Assembly: GCA_026182355.1 (NCBI GenBank)
Contig: JAPFBL010000084.1
Coordinates: forward strand, 13,838,501-13,902,500
Length of the DNA: 64,000 nucleotides
Direction of reading: 5' to 3'
Source of the DNA: Hermatobates lingyangjiaoensis
Lineage: Eukaryota; Arthropoda; Insecta; Hemiptera; Hermatobatidae
The notes beneath the pieces were generated by a model. It was not told where the DNA came from and made no database searches. It saw nothing but the letters and a program-made list of their open reading frames with translations. The position numbers and the translations under genes are program-made. Numbering within the stretch: the first letter of the stretch is position 1; each line of letters begins with the position of its first letter. Below, one piece after another: positions 38,801-49,390 of this stretch.

Positions 38801-41800
38801 TGTCAAAATTTTGACTTATAATTCAATTTGAAAGCTTCTGAGAGCAATAGAAACCATACGGTTCGACGGATCAAAATGAAATTGAACCTAAAAACTTTAT
38901 GTGGAGGATGATTTGAAGCAATTTTTTCAAAATTACATTAATGAATATCATTAGAGTACATTTTGTGTTTTCAGAAAATATTTTTTGACGCTAAACTGCA
39001 CATTAAAAAACTATGAACTTTTGCCAAAAAAAATTAGCAAAAAATTTGCAATTAAAAAAAATTTATGAAATTTTAATTACGCCAAAGAGCAATAGACTAT
39101 AAAAACTGAATATTGATCCTGGACATTTACATTATGCCTAAATGGGACATTATATATTATATACCCAAGAAATTTGATATTATGTTTACTTATAGTAAAG
39201 TTGAGTGTAGGCCACTCCAGATTTTTTATAATATAAACAGTAATAAATAGAAATGCGAATGTTATTTGTACTGCAAGGTATGTATACTGACGCAGGGCCG
39301 TAGTTGCAGACATACAGTTTTATATATTTATCTCCTTGAAAATAGAATGAGTAGCCGCATCCCACTAAAAAAGAATCTCCCCAGATTAGCTGAAAACATT
39401 AGTTTAAGATTATTTTTCTCATATAATATAGTTATGTTAAAAAATTTTAAAAATATAACTAAAACATATATATGTACAAAATATTTAGCAAATGAATAAT
39501 TAAAATTGTCATCAAATAAAACTGCATATCGCTTTCCTCTCTTGGAAGATTTTATTTTCAAGATGAATTAGAAATAAAGTAACTAATGTTTATATTGCCC
39601 TGTTTATATTACTGTGCACATTGTGTACAGTCCAGTACTATATCACAATGAAGACATTGTGATGATTAAATTGTGCTATAGTATTAGAACTTTCTAAGAG
39701 GAACTTTAGGAAAGTAAAAGTTTAAATAAGAGAAGTTCGATTTCATTTCATTGACTAGTTTTTTAACTTGCATATTTGAGTACATTGTGGTCGGCAAGGT
39801 GCTTTCCTAAACAGTAACATCGCCAACATCATCAGGATCTCTACAAAACCAAAATACTCTCTGTCAGACATGATAAGATGCATGCCACCCTTTTATCTGA
39901 CTGCCTAGGGTTGAGCTGTAAATAAACTACTGAATTCGGGGAGGAATAACAAATTGTATATATATTCTGACTGATCAGAGAGTTGCTCAATGACGGAAAT
40001 GCCAAGAGTGGGTGTTGGCTAGAACCATATATTTATTTTTGTAGAATTAAAAACAGAGTATAAAATTTAGATCCATCTAATTAATTCAATGTATACCTAT
40101 CTATCCACGACCACAGGGAGAGAAATAAATATAAATTTCTAATGATAATATGTTATTATAAAGATTTCTTTGCACATGGGTAGTGATAGTCAAATACACA
40201 ATTTTTAAAAGCTCATGCATATATAAATTACCTGAACATAATGAACTTAATTAGCTTGGTAATCTTGTATTGATTGTTATTTGATGAATTTAGTTAATTT
40301 TTAAATAAACTAATTATAATTTTATTCTCATGTCATTTGAATGGTCAGCTTTTTAGAAAATAAAATAAGGTTAATATTTTCTCAAACAACACCCACGCTG
40401 TCTCTCCAATGAAAGTATACTTGAAAAACTCTTAGTAGTTACTAGAGTATAACTATTGGTAGGGAACTAATTCTTACTAACATAGAGTGCTATGGCTCCA
40501 TGATTAGTTACATTATAATAGATCTTATACAGAAATAATAACAATGAGTATTTTTTAAAACAACGACTGTTTAAAAAATATTAATTTTACTTGACCTCAC
40601 ACTCAAATTCCTCAGTTTATTGTGTTAAAATTAAAGATTATCTGAAACCTAAAAACATGTTATCTCGTAACTTGTTTATGTTCCGGAACAAACTAAACTA
40701 TGTCAATTGTTTCTACTCTGCATTTATATCCAACCTGTGTATCGATGTTCTGTCAATTATATTATTATTTCTTGAATTTTTATATGCTCTTGTATATTCA
40801 GTTTATTACTTTTCTGTTTAGTTCTGAACTGGACTTTATTACTTTACTATAAGTAAAGTATAGTGATCGTGAAAAAATTCGATCCCAGAAGTCGTTTTAT
40901 GAAGTTTTTTCGATGATGTCTGTGTGTGTGTCGGTGGATGGGTGGGTGGGTGAGTGTGTTAGCATTGCTTGTTACCACGCTACGGTCCAGAATCTTTGAT
41001 GGATCAGGTTGATATTTTACAAAAAAATGGGACTCATAGGGAAGAAGATCCCTATTGTTTGGGAAGAATTATGCATGATAGGAAAGTCACTTTTTTTGCC
41101 AAAAACCGTTTTTTAGAAAACATTTTTTTCTCCTAAACTGATAACCCTAGAGTTTTGAAATTTTGGCATTATCTTTAAGGTTACAAATGGAACAAACGAA
41201 AAATATATTCAGAAATTTAAAACAACGGAAAATATTTCTTTTTCAATAAAATGTAAAAATTTTGACTTATAATTCAATCTCAAAGCTTGTGAGAGTGATA
41301 CAAGACATATCGTTTGACGGATCAAAATGGAACTATGCTTAAAAATAGAACATTGTATGGAAAATGATTTGAGATAATTTTTTTGAAAATTACATTCACC
41401 AAAGAGGCGTTAAAGTATGATTTCTGTTTTCAGAAAATGTTTTTTTGACGCTAAACGGCTCATTAAAAAATAATGAAAGTTTGACCATAAATGGAACAAA
41501 AAATTAGCAATTCATAAAAAAATTCATGAGTTTCAATTACGGGAAAGAGCAATAACGCTATAAAAACTGTTTGTTTATCCTAGAAAAAGAGATCACCTGC
41601 TATACTTGTTGATTTTTTTATATTTTTATACATTGTTTACATTGACTTAGAAATATTTTGAGCGAATGCACTGAGATAAAATTGATAATTATAAAGGAAC
41701 AATTTAAATAGTTTATTGACTTATACGAGATCTAAGAGGAATAATATTTTTACATGTAACAAAATCACCGGTAATAAACATAAATAAATTACCTTTGTCT

Positions 41801-44800
41801 TCCATGGCATGATGAATTTGTCTTATAAAATGCTTTAATAAACTATATATTGTACTCTTGAGCAAAACTTAATATCAGTTACAATTACATTATCATTGTG
41901 AATTCTAGTACCTTTCTATGATATTGAAATGTGACCAATGGACTCTTTCCTCAAGAAAGAGGACTTATATTTGTTGAGAAATATCCAGATTTTTTTTACG
42001 ATTCTAGTCTAACAGTTCATATTTATTATTTTCAAAAATTAGAAGCTCCCAACTATAAAAGATTTAAATTATATTGAATAGCTGGCTTTGACTTCGATTT
42101 GAGTATGTAAACTGGCTAATTACTAATATATTTTTTCTCAATATACATTCATAGCAAACTTATAACAAAAAATTTACAATTCATAAAAAAAAATTCATGA
42201 AGTTTCAATTACAGGAAAGAGCAATAACGCTATAAAAACTGTCTGTTTATCCTAGACTAAGACATCACCTGCTATACTTGTCGAATTTTTTATATTTTTT
42301 TACATTGTTTACATTGACTTAGAAATTTTTTGAGCGAATCCACTGAGATAAAATTGATATTTATAAAGGAACAATTTAAAATGTGTATTGACTTATATGA
42401 GATGTAAGAGGTATAATATTGTGCAGGAAAATGATAACACTCACTCAGAAAAAATTCGTATATACGTTATTTGACAAAGGGGAAGGAAAATGATCTTATT
42501 AAATACTAAGAAGCCATAAAATTCCCATTATAATAATTCTGTAAAAAACCAAAAATGTAAAAGATAATTCAAAATTGAAATCTTTCGTTTAGAGAATAAT
42601 AAATGTAAATATCGTACATCTTTAATTATAAATCACCGTTATTATTAATTATTAATTATTAGTTATTATTAATTATTATTAGTTATTAATTATTTTCTTC
42701 CGTGTTTATGATGTTTTTCAGAGAGAAAAAAAGGGTATTTTCCTGTTTTAAATCTGAAAATTTTACTTGAATAATCAATGTAGAAGGATGTCAAGTAAAC
42801 GATGTAAGAAATCCACTGGCTTTTTGAACAAAAGCCATGTTCTGTTGTAGGAGAATATTTCGTATCAAGAAATGTTCACTTTGGTTTTTGAAAAATGTTA
42901 TTACTGCTGTAGTTATACTAATGAAATTATTTGCATCAGGTGTGTGATGTACAAAAATAAGCTTATATATTGATGTGTCCTTCAATCACTATCTGTACTA
43001 CCTCAGGAATGAAAGACTAATACTCGTATCCCATTTATGTTTACGTTATGTTTAAATGAGACGTTATGTGTTATATACTCAAGAAATTTGATATTAAGTT
43101 ACTTATAGTAAAGTTGAGTGTAGGCCACTCCAGATTTTTCCAAATGTTGCTGTGCCCGTCAATCTTTTAAATAAGCATCTGTGGGTGGTTCGTTTGTTCG
43201 TTTATTATGGTCATGCGAAATGTTTATTATTGTTCAATGCTTTTGTTGTCACTCGTAGTCCTTTCTGTCCATTACAATTTCCGTGTTGTTCAGTTCATAT
43301 CCATAGGTGAATAAGTGATTTGAAACATCAGAATTAGTTTCCTGTGTGAAGGGCTCCTTACACCACAGTCTTTTCTGTCTAAACTAATACTTTTCTTAGC
43401 TCTTGCATTTTATCCTTGGGAATAGTTAAGGGGAAATTAGTGGTTTGATTAGATATGCAAGTTCAACAAAGGGAAGGAGGGAGTCGAAATAGTATAGAAA
43501 TAACACTCTTTCTAGCACAGTGTACAGCTAGCTACCCCAATAAGTAACACTGCTACTTCCTTGACAAGCAGTAGTTCGTTCGCAAGGTCACAGAGTTCGT
43601 GAGTTTCATTCACGACAAGCGTCAAATCGTTTCAATGTGAAGTGCTATCTCTTATGCTAATAAATCTAAGAGATAATAATAATGGCTAGAGTGAGTGGAA
43701 AATATAAACAAAATAAACGCTGATTAATTGTTATTTGGTTGTCTGCAAGTGACATTAATTAAACTAAAATTACTTTGGAAAATTCAAATCAATATTTTCT
43801 ATACAAATATTTTTTCATATAAAATCAAGACAAATTATAAACAGAATATCTAGCAACAATATAGTATAAATTAGCATACTGCAGAGTATTATTAGTTAAA
43901 AATAATTTATTATGTGTTGTATTTCTAAAGAGCTTAGTGAAGAGTAAAAAGAAGTGCTAACTCATTACATTGTGATTTTGATTCACCATTAACTGCGAAT
44001 TGTTGAAACCCTTTACAACCAACAAGTTATCATGACTCTTTAGTTAGTTAGGTTTGCGATTTGTTGTGTTTCTTTTTATGTGGTTTAAGCTGTCCTCGTT
44101 ATGACCTTTTGACCTCCTAAGATTTTGAAATGGCTTCACACCGTTTTATCAGATAATTCAGCATCTGTTAGGTAAAAAATAGAGATTTTCAGCTTTCTTA
44201 AGTTGATCGTAATATTTTAATTTCCTGCCTTATTTCAAGGTCTATCGCTACCTTTGCTTCCCCTAATATCAAAGGGGACAATGCCATTTCAAATTTTACT
44301 ATAAATGAATTAATTATGCTCTTTCATAAATCAGTTTTAACATGGGATCCGTTAATAGAATTAATTGTTTGAAATTATGATACTACATGACTTAGGTTTA
44401 AATTGAGAATGGAGTTCATTTCGAAATCAAAACATCTCTGTCTATAGTAGGAGCTAGTACGAATGTCGAAGTTTGATCTGAAGTCTAGAGAAAATTGTAT
44501 GAAGAAATTATAACCAATTAATAAAAGCAAACTCAATTAATAATTTGATATTTATGAATTACTGATTTTTATTTTTGATGGGGAATTTCAAAAATTACGT
44601 CTCCACACAAAAGTGCTTTATGTTAAAACTAGCTACACATTTTGAACACTTGTATTCTTCGTCAAGTTTACATCTGCACTGTTGAGGGTGTTATGGCAAC
44701 AGTACATATGTAAACCTGAAGGAACGCCTCGTGTTGGAAATGCGTTAGTTAGTTGAATGCTTAAATACAGCACTATAACAGATTACACAAGTAATGATAT

Positions 44801-47457
44801 TTACTTTGTTTGGTGGTAATCAAGACTAATAAATATTTTATTAATCAAAAATCATGTTAATATGCTACTTGCAAAAATATATAGAAGTTATTTTATTCAA
44901 TAACAACTGTATAAGACCTGTGAATAATGGCCTGAAGCATGAGAAAACATCCCGCTGTATCCATATTTGTAAACCTCATCAAACCAACTTTGGATCTGTG
45001 TACTGAAGTCGGGGTTATGACCTAAAACATCTGGTCCTGGTGACGTCCAAGTCATAGCCAAATTTTGACCAACTGCAAACCTAGCTTGAATAAAAAAGGA
45101 AAGTGTTTAACAAGACGACCATTTGAGGTAACGAGTACATAGCGAGCTTATTGACACTTATAAGATGTTTTATTGAGGAGACACTCACCAACTCTTCTCG
45201 ATTTGCTGGGGTTATGTTTGAAGGAGCACTTGTCTGCCCAGTTCTGTGCACCACGTGCTAGTTCATCATCCCAACTCTGGCAACAAATGATTGAAGTAAC
45301 CACATTAGACAATTACCTTACATAAAAAAAACAATAAAACAATGAAAAACACCTTTTAAAAATGTATATTGAAAACCGTACTCACAGGATAATAATGGTT
45401 TGAGTTATTTAATCAGCAATTTACAATCTAAATAGCAAACACTTGATACTTAAGTCACGAAGAAACGATTTCATAGATTCTAAAGTGAAACCAAGTCCTT
45501 TTGACAAATATACAACCCTCAGAATACCAGAAGAAACTCGGAAATGGAGCCGAGCCGTTGTTGACGACAAGGACATTCAGTTTGCAGTTTCTGAAATGGT
45601 TAATACATCAATAAATGTTAAAATAATAGAGTGCATTACTTGAACAAAGTGATTTTCTTGTGTTTTTTTTCTAAATTAAAAAAGAACTACATTTCGTTCA
45701 TATTTGATTAGGTATAATAGAATCTGGGTTTGATGATTGTAATTTTCCATACTCAAAAAATTATTGCCATTAATCAAATAATAATATATTTGAAAATTAT
45801 TTTCTAATAATTTATTATTTAAAATATTAATTACTTTTTTTTAAAACTGAGTAAAACACAGAACAATTATGTTAAAAAAAATATTACTCTCTACAATATG
45901 TACCTTATTATACAAATGATGGTAAAGTAGAACCAAAAAAAACTAGGTAATTATGCTTGAAAATTATTTATTTAGGGTAAAAATTTTTGTGTGAGTTATT
46001 TGATGAGTATTATTCTAACATGCTGTTTTGTGGATGTTTTACCTACCTACTAGGCAAGCTTTACGTTAAGAAATATTTATTGTAATTACAGAAGTCCATT
46101 TTAAGTAAATATATTGTACAGGAGTAGATAAAAATCATGGTAAGTAGATAGAAAATTACAGGCTAACTTAAGTTAGAAGAAATATTGCTCACGACTACTG
46201 AAAGAATACACAAACTTTCAAGGATGTGATCAAGAACCAGTTATTTACATGCATTAAGAAATGGTATTAAATAAACTATTGGTCCATGCTTTAACAATAA
46301 ATAAAATCAAAACTTATACATTTTTTCACAACTTATACAAGCTTTTTAACTTTAAAGCCGTGAACTTCTCCTCATGGCGACGAGGGGTGTCAAAATATTG
46401 AACTGGGTTTTCATCAATCTTATCTGTATGTTTTTCTTGTTTTTGATTTATCGCCCTTAAATATCGTTTCATTTATTTATATATTTATGTATAACCATAA
46501 TAACTTAGTTCCATTTCTGAATTTCTTACTGATATTTAAATGTTGAGTTATATTTTTATTCTTCTTTCATACTATTAATTTATGCTCTCAAAACACATAT
46601 ACATACATATAAATCACACCTCAAAACAACTCACCACAGTGGTAACAGATAAATGCTGAAGAAAAGGCCTTCAGAATTGTTTGACGACCAGCACTTAGAA
46701 GGCCAAGAATTTTTGCATTTTTTGTAGTATCATTGTGGTGTTTATCATTGATGTGGTGTCACATGGTTTATTTGTGTGAATTTCCTACTTACACATATAT
46801 GATTGGCCACTTGTCAACACTTTTAGAAAGTAGTATTCTTTTTTTTTTTTAAAGAGCCAGTTGTAGTTATCTAGTTAACAGTAAATTTTGTGTTCATGAT
46901 GGGTATTGGAATCATTTAGAAGGAATGAGGTCATTTTGAAGTAAATAATTTTTTTACAAATATGAACCCAGTATTCTCATAACGAGTAGATATCTTATGA
47001 TAACAGATTTTAATCACTTCTTTTTCTGTACTCCCAAGAAAGTAGGAAACTTAATATAAAAATCAGTTAAAATATAAAATATAAGAAAAAGAGAGAGATA
47101 TTCTAGATATTTTTGTTATTAATTTATTTATCAGAATCACTTGCTTGAACCATAATCCATATTACGCACCATTTCCAACATATTTTCTGCCGGTGGCTGG
47201 TTATTAACTTGACCAAGAGCTACTCGTTGTCTCAACTGGTTGTGCATGTCCAGAATCAATTGTTTGTCATAACAGGAAAGAGCTCCACTTCCTTAAAATA
47301 TTTCACTATGTAAGTTGCATATCACAGTGTCAAAGTACATTCTAAAATTTGACTACATACTTATCAATTGACCATTTATACATTGAGACACAACTGAAGT
47401 GAATACAACAAGTATTGAGTTGACAAAGAGGAGAAGCTCAACAGTGCCCAGTCTCAT
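29776..47457 (-). CDS. CAP-superfamily secreted protein (antigen 5 / venom-allergen-like), six exons
   Basis: Secreted cysteine-rich CAP-domain protein. Exons in transcript order are 47457-47361, 47291-47170, 45276-45189, 45072-44918, 39389-39292 and 29870-29776. They join in phase with GT-AG junctions into 218 residues plus one base, so a last exon is missing. It has a signal peptide (hydrophobic about 7-24), ILDMHNQLR (HN about 49-50), SWDDELA (about 74-80), VGQNLA, CAP1 GHYSQLIWGDS (150-160) and CAP2 LYVCNYGPAGN (179-189). A PxC...YYGLC tail follows. CAP1 and CAP2 match the family patterns fully. In insects such proteins occur in venom, saliva or haemolymph. The sequence cannot say which, and toxicity is not implied. 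Length suits the family (about 220-260). Two introns, 5.5 and 9.4 kb, are packed with repeats. Confidence 0.93.
29871..30757 (-). other. CAP intron 5, AT-rich part
   Basis: No coding sequence or recognised repeat. Fully intronic. Confidence 0.5.
30758..32560 (+). repeat. Repeat A copies (two overlapping partial copies)
   Basis: Starts of the body (GACGGATTTATACG / TTTTGAGGTT and GACGGATGTTTTGAGGTTCC) occur twice, at about 30795 and 31250, followed by the shared A/T body (AAAATGAAATTATACTTC, GATCACATGGTGTACTTGTC). The ends are missing. The frames at 31375 and 31499 are on opposite strands of this non-coding body. Confidence 0.65.
32157..32204. repeat. Perfect 19 bp-stem hairpin
   Basis: CAGGTATATAAATGCTGGT, a 10-base loop, then its exact reverse complement. 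It sits inside the Repeat A copy, at a point where other copies have unpaired sequence (TTAATATCAGTTAC-like). Confidence 0.85.
33040..34230 (+). mobile_element. LINE fragment (RT end / RNase H region), interrupted
   Basis: Decayed plus-strand frames resemble the RT end of Jockey/CR1-like LINEs: ERLNWKSL, CKKSFGRSWGL, then the KPMVWYAFLYA position (usually RPxLTYGxxVW). The same segments recur in order at 36960-37800 (ACCAATGATATCATATGCAT-like, AGCTCATTCCAACTG). Homology breaks between about 33415 and 33835, where something else has inserted. Confidence 0.55.
33506..33706 (-). CDS. Small secreted-like ORF, unidentified
   Basis: 66 codons on the minus strand: a hydrophobic start (VIFVLSFVAV) that could be a signal peptide, then CEVTTSSHSGSEHFALEC, KKGCSEKK and an acidic end. 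It is GC-richer than its surroundings. It lies inside the segment interrupting the LINE and within CAP intron 5. Three cysteines and no known fold. It could be a transposon-borne frame, a chance ORF, or an exon of a nested gene. No poly(A) signal is obvious within 60 bp. Confidence 0.25.
   Translation of the reverse strand: MLMVVQEVIFVLSFVAVDRISGVCEVTTSSHSGSEHFALECKKGCSEKKTSALVSGDGEVLTIYEL
34240..35255 (+). mobile_element. LINE 5' region fragment (tentative)
   Basis: A GC-richer block starting TGTGCCTTCACCTTGTCGTG with GTGGGGGGGC, a start I associate with some insect non-LTR elements. It contains broken plus-strand frames (KFKAEVLVAVREEVAATRR near 34925; RDIRMVLNTLS near 35150). A run of T at 34640 and frame shifts show decay. 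The right end joins Repeat A at about 35255. Confidence 0.4.
35256..35700 (+). repeat. Repeat A fragment
   Basis: Middle part of Repeat A (AATCACCTGGTGTACTTGTC, TTAAGTGAATTGAG, GAGTTAATATGATATGTAAG). Confidence 0.65.
36530..36540 (+). promoter_or_regulatory. Possible CRE (TGACGTCA) upstream of THAP ATG
   Basis: CAGTGACGTCATTC lies about 20 bp before the ATG of the THAP exon in the GC-richer part of the element. A full palindromic CRE here would suit a TATA-less promoter. No activity evidence. Confidence 0.3.
36554..36643 (+). CDS. THAP-domain first exon inside transposon
   Basis: 30 codons from ATG: MVISCSAYNCTNR, then DISFNRFPLKDS. C-SAYNC-TNR followed by FxRFP matches the start of the THAP zinc finger (C-x2-4-C ... 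FHRFP). A good donor TCG|GTGCGT ends the exon in phase 0, so the rest of the finger (C-x2-H half) would be on a later exon that I cannot find within the element. It could be the first exon of a THAP-type transposase or a captured host exon. Confidence 0.6.
36880..37900 (+). mobile_element. LINE fragment (RT end to RNase H)
   Basis: Decayed plus-strand frames: DERLNWKSHVTILLAKGIKS, CKRLFRRK, IETMVNISHLDIYI, then TEGVKMDTNNYLD at the RNase H start (usually FTDGSK). Homologous to 33040-34230. Many stops and frameshifts. Not functional. Confidence 0.6.
38330..39224 (+). repeat. Repeat A copy, with head-to-tail junction at its left
   Basis: At 38340-38370 the right-end block GAGTATAGGCCACTCCAG of a previous copy is followed within about 10 bp by the left end TTTACTTTACTA of this one. 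The copy then runs to GAGTGTAGGCCACTCCAG at about 39224. About 850 bp, so internally deleted. Confidence 0.75.
39292..39389 (-). CDS. CAP gene exon 5 (CAP1/CAP2)
   Basis: The acceptor is TTTTCAG and the donor is GC|GTCAGT. Encodes LIWGDSFLVGCGYSF, then KLYVCNYGP, completing CAP1 with exon 4 and CAP2 with exon 6. A Repeat A terminus lies about 65 bp past the donor (39224). Confidence 0.92.
39400..40842. other. CAP intron 4, no recognised element
   Basis: AT-rich. A 76-codon open frame at 40591-40821 has transmembrane-like composition, but no motif or splice context supports it. A short inverted pair, AATATAAACAGTAATA at about 39230 and TATTACTGTGCAC near 39605, is weak. Confidence 0.45.
40843..43138 (+). 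repeat. Repeat A, longest copy, with internal duplication
   Basis: The left end is ACTTTACTATAAGTAAAGTA with GTGATCGTGAAAAAATTC. The right end is TTACTTATAGTAAAGTTGAG with TGTAGGCCACTCCAGAT. About 2.3 kb, no ORF. A block of about 245 bp at 41500-41745 is repeated at 42175-42420. Both ends contain ACTTTACTATAAGTAA in inverted orientation, and each such block is nearly palindromic by itself. It carries no RT, transposase or helicase frame, so its class is unknown. Confidence 0.75.
42645..42700. repeat. TTATTAA-type microsatellite
   Basis: Imperfect runs of TTATTAATTA and TTATTAG within Repeat A. Confidence 0.8.
43139..44917 (-). other. CAP intron 4, unassigned part
   Basis: Less AT-rich at 43150-43640, with no frame or repeat match in the window. 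A block at 44640-44740 (CACTGTTGAGGGTGTTATGG, GGAACGCCTCGTGTTGG) looks like a repeat piece, but I cannot place it. Confidence 0.4.
44918..45072 (-). CDS. CAP gene exon 4
   Basis: The acceptor is TTTGCAG and the donor is CAG|GTCTTA. Encodes VGQNLAMTWTSPGPD, IQSWFDEVYKYGY and FSHASGHYSQ, which carries the first half of CAP1. Ends in phase 0. Confidence 0.93.
45189..45276 (-). CDS. CAP gene exon 3
   Basis: The acceptor is TTGCCAG and the donor is TTG|GTGAGT. Encodes SWDDELARGAQNWADKCSFK then HNPSKSRRV. The W-x-D-E-L-A...WADxC block is characteristic of CAP proteins. Confidence 0.92.
45277..47169 (-). other. CAP intron 2
   Basis: 1.9 kb, AT-rich. Plus-strand frame 45443-45643 (KPSPFDKYTTLRIPEETRKW) and minus-strand frame 46472-46326 stand out from the background, but neither has a known domain. 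Confidence 0.5.
46326..46472 (-). CDS. 48-codon ORF, unidentified
   Basis: Minus strand, ATG at 46472 to TGA: MKRYLRAINQKQEKHTDK, then NPVQYFDTPRRHEEKF. Charged, non-repetitive and protein-like for such AT-rich DNA. No recognised domain. It may be a chance frame or a remnant of an inserted sequence. Confidence 0.2.
   Translation of the reverse strand: MKRYLRAINQKQEKHTDKIDENPVQYFDTPRRHEEKFTALKLKSLYKL
47170..47291 (-). CDS. CAP gene exon 2
   Basis: Encodes CYDKQLILDMHNQLRQRVA, then QPPAENMLEM. The donor ATG|GTGCGT was chosen over a later GTGATT because it gives ENMLEM-SWDDELA, the usual family junction without an insertion. Ends in phase 0. Confidence 0.85.
47361..47457 (-). CDS. CAP gene exon 1 (signal peptide)
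   Basis: The start ATG at 47457 is preceded in frame by TAA two codons upstream. It encodes MRLGTVELLLFVNSILVVF and continues to QCINGQLI, a typical secretion signal. The donor is A|GTATGT and the exon ends in phase 1. The next intron is only 69 bp. Confidence 0.85.
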
Positions 47458-47639
47458 CCTTTACTAACTGAAGCAGCAATTCTGCAAGTGTACATCAAAA
47501 TCAGTCAAATAAAGAAGAAATATCAATAATATAAAACGTATTAGCTAAAATACTGATTTCAATTAATTACGACAATCCAAAATATTGCATAGGTAAAAAC
47601 AAACAGTAAACGAAGAGAAAACGTCAAATCACAAAGAAA

Positions 47640-48690
47640 GAACTTACATAAATCACTCTAATTTCGACATTAGTCGTCATATTTAAGGCACTCTGACATG
47701 TTAAAATATAGAAGTGAGTTGTGTCAGTTCGAAAAAATATATAACTTAATTAATTATTTTATTCATTAATCACTTTATTAATCTTATGCTTCAATTGTCA
47801 AAAGACTGTATTAATGATGACTATATTAAACTTTATATGGATGATCTATTTTGAAGTGTTAACAAAGGGAAAGGAGCAACTGTTAAATATTTCTAATTCA
47901 TTTCATAGTCTTTTCATCCTTTCATTTACATGTGACCCAGAAACAAAATGGAAGTCTCCTGTTTTTAGATATGAAAGTTATACTAGGTGAAATGGTAAAT
48001 ATTAACAGACTAGTATATAAAAACAACGAGTACAGGGAGAATCTGAATTATTACTCCTCTTATGTTATGAACGAAAAATTGAATCATGTTAAAATTTAAT
48101 TAAAAAAGTCAATTGAAATTAGCATTCCATGTTTCCTAAATAACAATACGAAAAAGATAACATTATTATTGCTGAAAGATGGTTACGCTAATATCTTAAC
48201 TGAACGTTATTGGTCTAAACATTTAAGCCAGCAACCACAAAATTACGTGACAATAATATTAGTCTAAATGTTTTAAATAATAACGATTAAACATTTCCAT
48301 TTATTCAGGGAATAAAATAGTCAAAAAAAAGTGTTCAAACGAAGTAACCAGAAGTCGCCATAGTATTTATTGTAAAACAAAAGAAAGTTAAATGACCAAG
48401 TTGAAAGAAAGAGCACCAAAACAGTTACGAGGTAACCTGATTTATGTTCTAAAATGTGAAGATTGCAAGAAGAGGTCCTATGGAGAGTAAGCAGTTTTTA
48501 TTTATTATTCAGCGAGAAAAATAAAAGTAATGCACAACTTATGCATTACTTGCGTGTAAAGTATTAACCAAACAGCACATTTTGTTTTGGAGAACTTCAT
48601 TATCATAAATCAAGAAGTAGATGAACAAAAAAGAAGAACACTGAAAAATTATGTAAAAAGAAACAAGCTTCAATTAATTACAGAACTTCT
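47640..48690 (+). mobile_element. Decayed Penelope-like element
   Basis: Plus-strand remnants in PLE order: IKLYMDDLF (RT catalytic box, Met for Val), then ENLNYYSSYVMNEKLNHVK, matching the NYYSSHPMNQKLNCVK of the PLE at 15624-16028, then LIYVLKCEDCKKRSYGE at the GIY-YIG start. Many stops. Same family as 14447-16450. It lies just upstream of the CAP gene start. Confidence 0.65.
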
Positions 48691-48808
48691 ACATTTAGAT
48701 AATAAAAATCATAGATCATGAAAAAAGTAGATATCGAGATTTCGATGGATTTACATGTTTTGAGGTCCTCAAAATCTTTTTTTGAAGTTTTTTGATGATG
48801 ATGATGAT

Positions 48809-48874
<66 letters not shown>

Positions 48875-49390
48875 CGGCAGGTAGGTGGGTGTTTATCCAA
48901 AACTTTGTGGACACGCTGCACTCCACACACAATGTAATATGGATCAGATTAATATGATACACAAAAATGGGCCTTTGTGTAGTTATATAGTTAGTTATAT
49001 AGTGTAGATGCGCCCTATTGTTATGGAAGAATATTGCATAGTGAGAAGATTACTTTTTTTACCGAAATATGTTTTGGACAACATTTGTTTTCTCCTAAAA
49101 TATTTGTTTTCTCCTAGTTTTGAAAATTTGGGATTATTGTGGAAGCAACAACAACAATAACAGAAAAAAATTTTCAGATTTTGAAAATTATTCGAAAGAT
49201 TATTTTGTCAATAAACTGTATAATTTTTTACATACGATTGAATCTGGAAATTTGTGAGGAAGATATAAACCATACCTTTTCATCAACATGAAATTGAAAA
49301 TGAAATTATACCTAAAAATAGATCATCATGTGGAATTGAGTTAGGGAATTTTTTTATAAAATCACATTAACTAAATATTCTTATTTTATC
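48685..49390 (+). repeat. Repeat A copy (left part)
   Basis: GAGATTTCGATGGATTTACA, TTTTGAGGTCC, a TA and TG tract (48810-48874), then GTGGACACGCTGCACTCC and the A/T body. The right end is missing. Confidence 0.7.
48810..48874. repeat. Compound TA / TG microsatellite
   Basis: About 42 bases of TA followed by about 20 of TG, at the variable tract of Repeat A. Confidence 0.9.
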
